This document shows positions 52,928 through 55,411 of a stretch of DNA of 55,411 nt, piece by piece. The position numbers were made by a program, and so were the translations under genes. The stretch covers positions 1-55,411 of the forward strand of contig CANRFC010000016.1 of assembly GCA_947629795.1 (NCBI GenBank). The letters are read 5' to 3'. Under the pieces are notes generated by a model. That model did no database searches, was not told the DNA's origin, and saw only the letters and a program-made list of their open reading frames with translations. The stretch is from an uncultured Oscillospiraceae bacterium. Lineage in GTDB: Bacteria; Bacillota; Clostridia; Oscillospirales; Oscillospiraceae. Numbering within the stretch: the stretch's first letter is position 1; each line of letters begins with the position of its first letter.

Positions 52928-53671
52928 GTGGCCGACGCGCGTGACTTGCGGGGGCCGGGGGCCGGGGAGCTGACCCTCCGCCCGGTGGCCCGGATGCGCA
53001 GCCAGTTCCCGGAGAAGTTCGGCATCCCCCGGCAGAGCGGCCTGGTGGAGGGCCTTTCGGGGGAGATCGTCTTCGAGCCGGAGTTCCGGGACCCCCAGGC
53101 CCTCCGGGGGCTGGAGGGCTTTTCCCACCTGTGGCTCATCTGGGGCTTTTCCGCCAACCGGCGGGAGGGCTGGTCGGCCACGGTGCGCCCGCCCCGGCTG
53201 GGGGGGAACCAACGCATGGGGGTCTTCGCCACCCGCTCTCCCTTCCGGCCCAATCCCCTGGGGCTGAGCTGCGTGAAGCTGGAGGGGATGGCCCTCCGGA
53301 GCCCCGAGGGCCCGGTGCTCACCGTCTCGGGGGCCGACCTGATGGACGGCACCCCCATCTACGACATCAAGCCCTATGTGCCCTACGCCGACTGCCGCCC
53401 GGAGGCGGCCGAGGGCTTCGCCCCCCGGCCGGAGGGGACGCTGAGGGTGGAATTTCCCCCGGAGCTGCTGGAGCGGGTCCCCCCGGAGGACCGGCAGGCC
53501 CTGGAGGGAGTGCTGTCCTGGGACCCCAGGCCCCACTATCAGAGCGACCCCCGGCGTCTCTACGGCCTGGCCTTTGCCGGGCTGGAGGTGAAGTTCACCG
53601 TGGAGGGGGAGACCCTCACCGTCCGGGAGGTGGGCCCCCGGGCGGAGAGAGAAGAGGAGGAGAGGAAATGA
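52928..53671 (+). CDS. trmO: tRNA (t6A37) N6-methyltransferase TrmO
   Basis: The 247-residue protein belongs to the TsaA/YaeB/TrmO family, which uses S-adenosylmethionine to methylate t6A37 in tRNA reading ACY codons. Family stretches are LRPVARMRSQFPEKFGIPRQ, GFSHLWLIWGF, GVFATRSPFRPNPLGLS, GADLMDGTPIYDIKPYVPY and the C-terminal DPRPHYQ. GTG 52928 is taken as start, with GGTGAGG just upstream; GTG 52919, overlapping the rhomboid stop, is close and cannot be excluded. It is coupled to the nitroreductase gene by an ATGA overlap. Confidence 0.92.
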   Translation: MADARDLRGPGAGELTLRPVARMRSQFPEKFGIPRQSGLVEGLSGEIVFEPEFRDPQALRGLEGFSHLWLIWGFSANRREGWSATVRPPRLGGNQRMGVFATRSPFRPNPLGLSCVKLEGMALRSPEGPVLTVSGADLMDGTPIYDIKPYVPYADCRPEAAEGFAPRPEGTLRVEFPPELLERVPPEDRQALEGVLSWDPRPHYQSDPRRLYGLAFAGLEVKFTVEGETLTVREVGPRAEREEEERK

Positions 53672-54417
53672 ATCCTGTTTTGGAAAGCCTGTTTGCCCGC
53701 AAATCGGTGCGGGCCTTTACCGATGAGCCGGTGACCGGGGAGGAGAAGGAGCTGCTCTTTGAGGCCGCCTTCCAGGCCCCCACCGCCGGGTGCCAGCAGC
53801 TCTACACCATCATCGACGTCACCGACGGGGCCGAGAAGGAGGAACTCTCCGAGCTGTGCGATCACCAGCCCTTCATCGCCAGGGCCCCGGTGGTGCTGGT
53901 GTTCTGCGCCGACTGCCAGAAGTGGCTCTCAGCCTACCGGGCGGCGGGGCTGGACCCCCGGGCCCCCGGCATGGGAGACGCCCTGCTGGCCATGGCCGAC
54001 GCCGTCATCGCCGCCCAGAACGTGGTGGTGGCGGCCGAGGGCCTGGGGCTGGGGAGCTGCTACATCGGGGACATCCTGGAGAACCGGGAGCGGGTGGGGG
54101 AGCTGCTGGAGCTGCCCGAGTACGTCTTCCCCGCCGCCATGCTGGTCATCGGCCGTCCCACGGCGCAGCAGAGGGAGCGGCCCAAGCCGGGGCGCTTCCC
54201 CGGGAAGTACACGGTGTGCCGGAATACGTTTTCCGACTGGTCCCATAGGTCGACCGAGGACTTCCGGGATATGTTCTCCGGCCGCACCGGCCCCATGGGA
54301 TTTGAGGAGTGGATCCGGGCCTTCTGCGCGCGGAAGTACGAGTCCGGGTTCTCCCTGGAAATGAGCCGTTCGGCCCAAAAGTGGATGGAGATGTTTCAGA
54401 AGGGTGCAAATCGGTGA
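53668..54417 (+). CDS. Nitroreductase-family flavoprotein
   Basis: The 249-residue protein is an FMN-dependent nitroreductase: RKSVRAFTDEPV at the N-terminus binds FMN phosphate, followed by AAFQAPTAGCQQL, ARAPVVLVFCAD, VVAAEGLGLGSCYIGDI and the basic RERPKPGRF stretch. Such enzymes reduce nitroaromatics, quinones or flavins with NAD(P)H; the natural substrate is unknown. The C-terminal 50 residues extend beyond the minimal family, as in NfsA-like members. ATG 53668 overlaps the trmO stop and follows AGGAGGAGAGG. It is the last gene of the yaaA-rhomboid-trmO operon. Confidence 0.9.
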   Translation: MNPVLESLFARKSVRAFTDEPVTGEEKELLFEAAFQAPTAGCQQLYTIIDVTDGAEKEELSELCDHQPFIARAPVVLVFCADCQKWLSAYRAAGLDPRAPGMGDALLAMADAVIAAQNVVVAAEGLGLGSCYIGDILENRERVGELLELPEYVFPAAMLVIGRPTAQQRERPKPGRFPGKYTVCRNTFSDWSHRSTEDFRDMFSGRTGPMGFEEWIRAFCARKYESGFSLEMSRSAQKWMEMFQKGANR

Positions 54418-54451
54418 AAGGGACGAAAAACGGCTGAAATAGTTCTCCAAA

Positions 54452-54475
54452 AAGAGCCAAACCGCTCTTGCTTTT
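54452..54475 (+). terminator. Short terminator after the nitroreductase gene
   Basis: AAGAGC (54452-54457) and GCTCTT (54464-54469) form a 6-bp stem followed by GCTTTT. Its right part overlaps the -35 box of the ppdK promoter, so end and start of two transcription units are packed together. Confidence 0.4.
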
Positions 54476-54496
54476 CCAGGGGAAAGTAGGTATAAT
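54468..54496 (+). promoter_or_regulatory. Promoter of ppdK
   Basis: TTGCTT (54468-54473), a 17-bp spacer and the consensus TATAAT (54491-54496) lie 52 bases before the ppdK start codon. Confidence 0.75.
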
Positions 54497-54548
54497 TGTG
54501 CCGAGCATCGTCCAAGAACAAAAGAATTCATATAGGAGGTCGATTCCA

Positions 54549-55411
54549 ATGTCCCACAAGTATGTGTACCTGTTCTCGGAAGGCAACGCGACCATGCGTG
54601 AGCTTCTGGGCGGCAAGGGCGCCAACCTGGCTGAGATGAGCAACATCGGCATGCCGGTGCCCCAGGGCTTCACCATCACCACCGAAGCCTGCACCCAGTA
54701 CTACGAGGACGGGCAGAAGATCAATGACGAGATCATGGCTGAGATCTGGGCCAACGTGGCCAAGATGGAGGAGATCAACGGCAAGAAGTTCGGCGATCTG
54801 AAGAACCCCCTGCTGGTCTCGGTCCGTTCCGGCGCCCGCGCCTCCATGCCCGGCATGATGGATACCATCCTGAACCTGGGCCTCAACGACGACGTGGTGG
54901 CTGCCATGATCGCCGGCAACCCCGATCCCAAGTTTGAGCGCTTTGTCTATGACTCCTACCGCCGGTTCATCCAGATGTTCTCCGACGTGGTCATGGAGGT
55001 GGGCAAGAAGTACTTCGAGCAGCTCATCGACGAGATGAAGGAGCGCAAGGGCGTCCACTTCGACGTGGAGCTCACCGCCGCCGACCTCAAGGAGCTGGCC
55101 GGCGAGTTCAAGGCCGAGTACAAGAAGCAGCTGGGCGAGGACTTCCCCTCCGACCCCAAGGTCCAGCTCTACGAGGCCATCCGTGCCGTGTTCCGCTCCT
55201 GGGACAACCCCCGGGCCAACGTGTACCGCCGGGACAACGACATCCCCTACTCCTGGGGCACCGCCGTCAACGTCATGCCCATGGTGTTCGGCAACCTCAA
55301 CGACAACTCCGGCACCGGCGTGGCCTTCACCCGTGACCCCGCCACCGGCGAGAAGAAGCTCATGGGCGAGTTCCTGACCAACGCCCAGGGCGAGGACGTG
55401 GTGGCCGGCGT
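54549..55411 (+). CDS. ppdK: Pyruvate, phosphate dikinase, N-terminal part (runs off right edge)
   Basis: The first 287 codons are visible of an enzyme that usually has about 875-900 residues. It interconverts pyruvate, ATP and phosphate with phosphoenolpyruvate, AMP and pyrophosphate, a central glycolytic step in many anaerobic Clostridia. Family stretches are LLGGKGANLAEM, PVPQGFTITTEAC, LLVSVRSGARASMPGMMDTI, GTAVNVMPMVFGN and GTGVAFTRDPATGEK of the ATP-grasp domain; the phospho-His domain lies beyond the edge. AGGAGG precedes ATG 54549. Codon use is strongly biased to C-ending codons, as expected for a highly expressed gene. Confidence 0.97.
   Translation, partial: MSHKYVYLFSEGNATMRELLGGKGANLAEMSNIGMPVPQGFTITTEACTQYYEDGQKINDEIMAEIWANVAKMEEINGKKFGDLKNPLLVSVRSGARASMPGMMDTILNLGLNDDVVAAMIAGNPDPKFERFVYDSYRRFIQMFSDVVMEVGKKYFEQLIDEMKERKGVHFDVELTAADLKELAGEFKAEYKKQLGEDFPSDPKVQLYEAIRAVFRSWDNPRANVYRRDNDIPYSWGTAVNVMPMVFGNLNDNSGTGVAFTRDPATGEKKLMGEFLTNAQGEDVVAG

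Overview
The window looks like chromosome from a high-GC gut Firmicute, most probably Oscillospiraceae (Flavonifractor/Lawsonibacter/Pseudoflavonifractor-like). That placement is inferred from GC-rich codon use, strong AGGAGG ribosome binding sites, S-layer-homology (SLH) surface proteins, a Bce-type two-component/ABC cassette, MATE exporters and pyruvate phosphate dikinase. No rRNA, tRNA, CRISPR array or complete insertion sequence was seen.

Layout. 1-2.4 kb is a patchwork of truncated genes: the start of an unknown gene running off the left edge, the C-terminal end of an M3 oligoendopeptidase, a KDPG aldolase with a short C-terminus, and a lipoprotein without its signal peptide. 2.4-8.2 kb is a glycoside hydrolase region with two GH3 enzymes, the first membrane-anchored with inverted domain order and preceded by a LacI/CelR-type operator, ending in a truncated GtrA-like gene. 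8.5-15.2 kb holds a divergent MerR regulator and a five-gene operon (Fe-alcohol dehydrogenase, ATC-hydrolase-like protein, YjiH-type membrane protein, M20 dipeptidase, M24 peptidase) behind a textbook MerR promoter with a 19-bp spacer. 15.7-23.9 kb is a signalling operon: MBL-fold hydrolase, GAF/HD-GYP c-di-GMP phosphodiesterase, CHASE2 adenylate cyclase and a giant FecR/LRR/SLH/NHL exported protein. 24.1-26.5 kb is an HTH protein plus a transmembrane Ser/Thr kinase with an LRR ectodomain.

26.6-30.8 kb is a divergent efflux locus: a MATE-cytidylate kinase-like fusion on the minus strand, and a 79-aa protein plus a second MATE on the plus strand. Three copies of a terminator-like hairpin sharing the loop GCGTAAATC precede these genes. 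The context fits the mepA-motif (guanidine-IV) riboswitch, but the identification is unconfirmed. 30.7-38.2 kb contains an unknown protein with an internal duplication, a very large SLH adhesin broken by two in-frame stop codons, and a serine recombinase. 38.4-44.9 kb is a Bce-like antimicrobial peptide sensing and export cassette with an inserted minus-strand Phd-like gene, followed by a Vat/CatB-type acetyltransferase. 45-51.1 kb has a small AT-rich foreign-looking gene, a small conserved protein and a 1773-aa BspA-type LRR/SLH surface protein. 51.4-55.4 kb is housekeeping: YaaA, rhomboid, TrmO and nitroreductase in a coupled operon, then ppdK running off the right edge.

How the parts fit. 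The window is rich in cell-surface and envelope functions (three SLH giants, the LRR kinase, the cyclase/HD-GYP operon) and in toxicant handling (two MATE pumps, Bce-like ABC, acetyltransferase, nitroreductase). The least described parts are the three-copy RNA hairpin with its 79-aa protein, the MerR-controlled peptidase/dehydrogenase operon, and the FecR-SLH-cyclase signalling operon.
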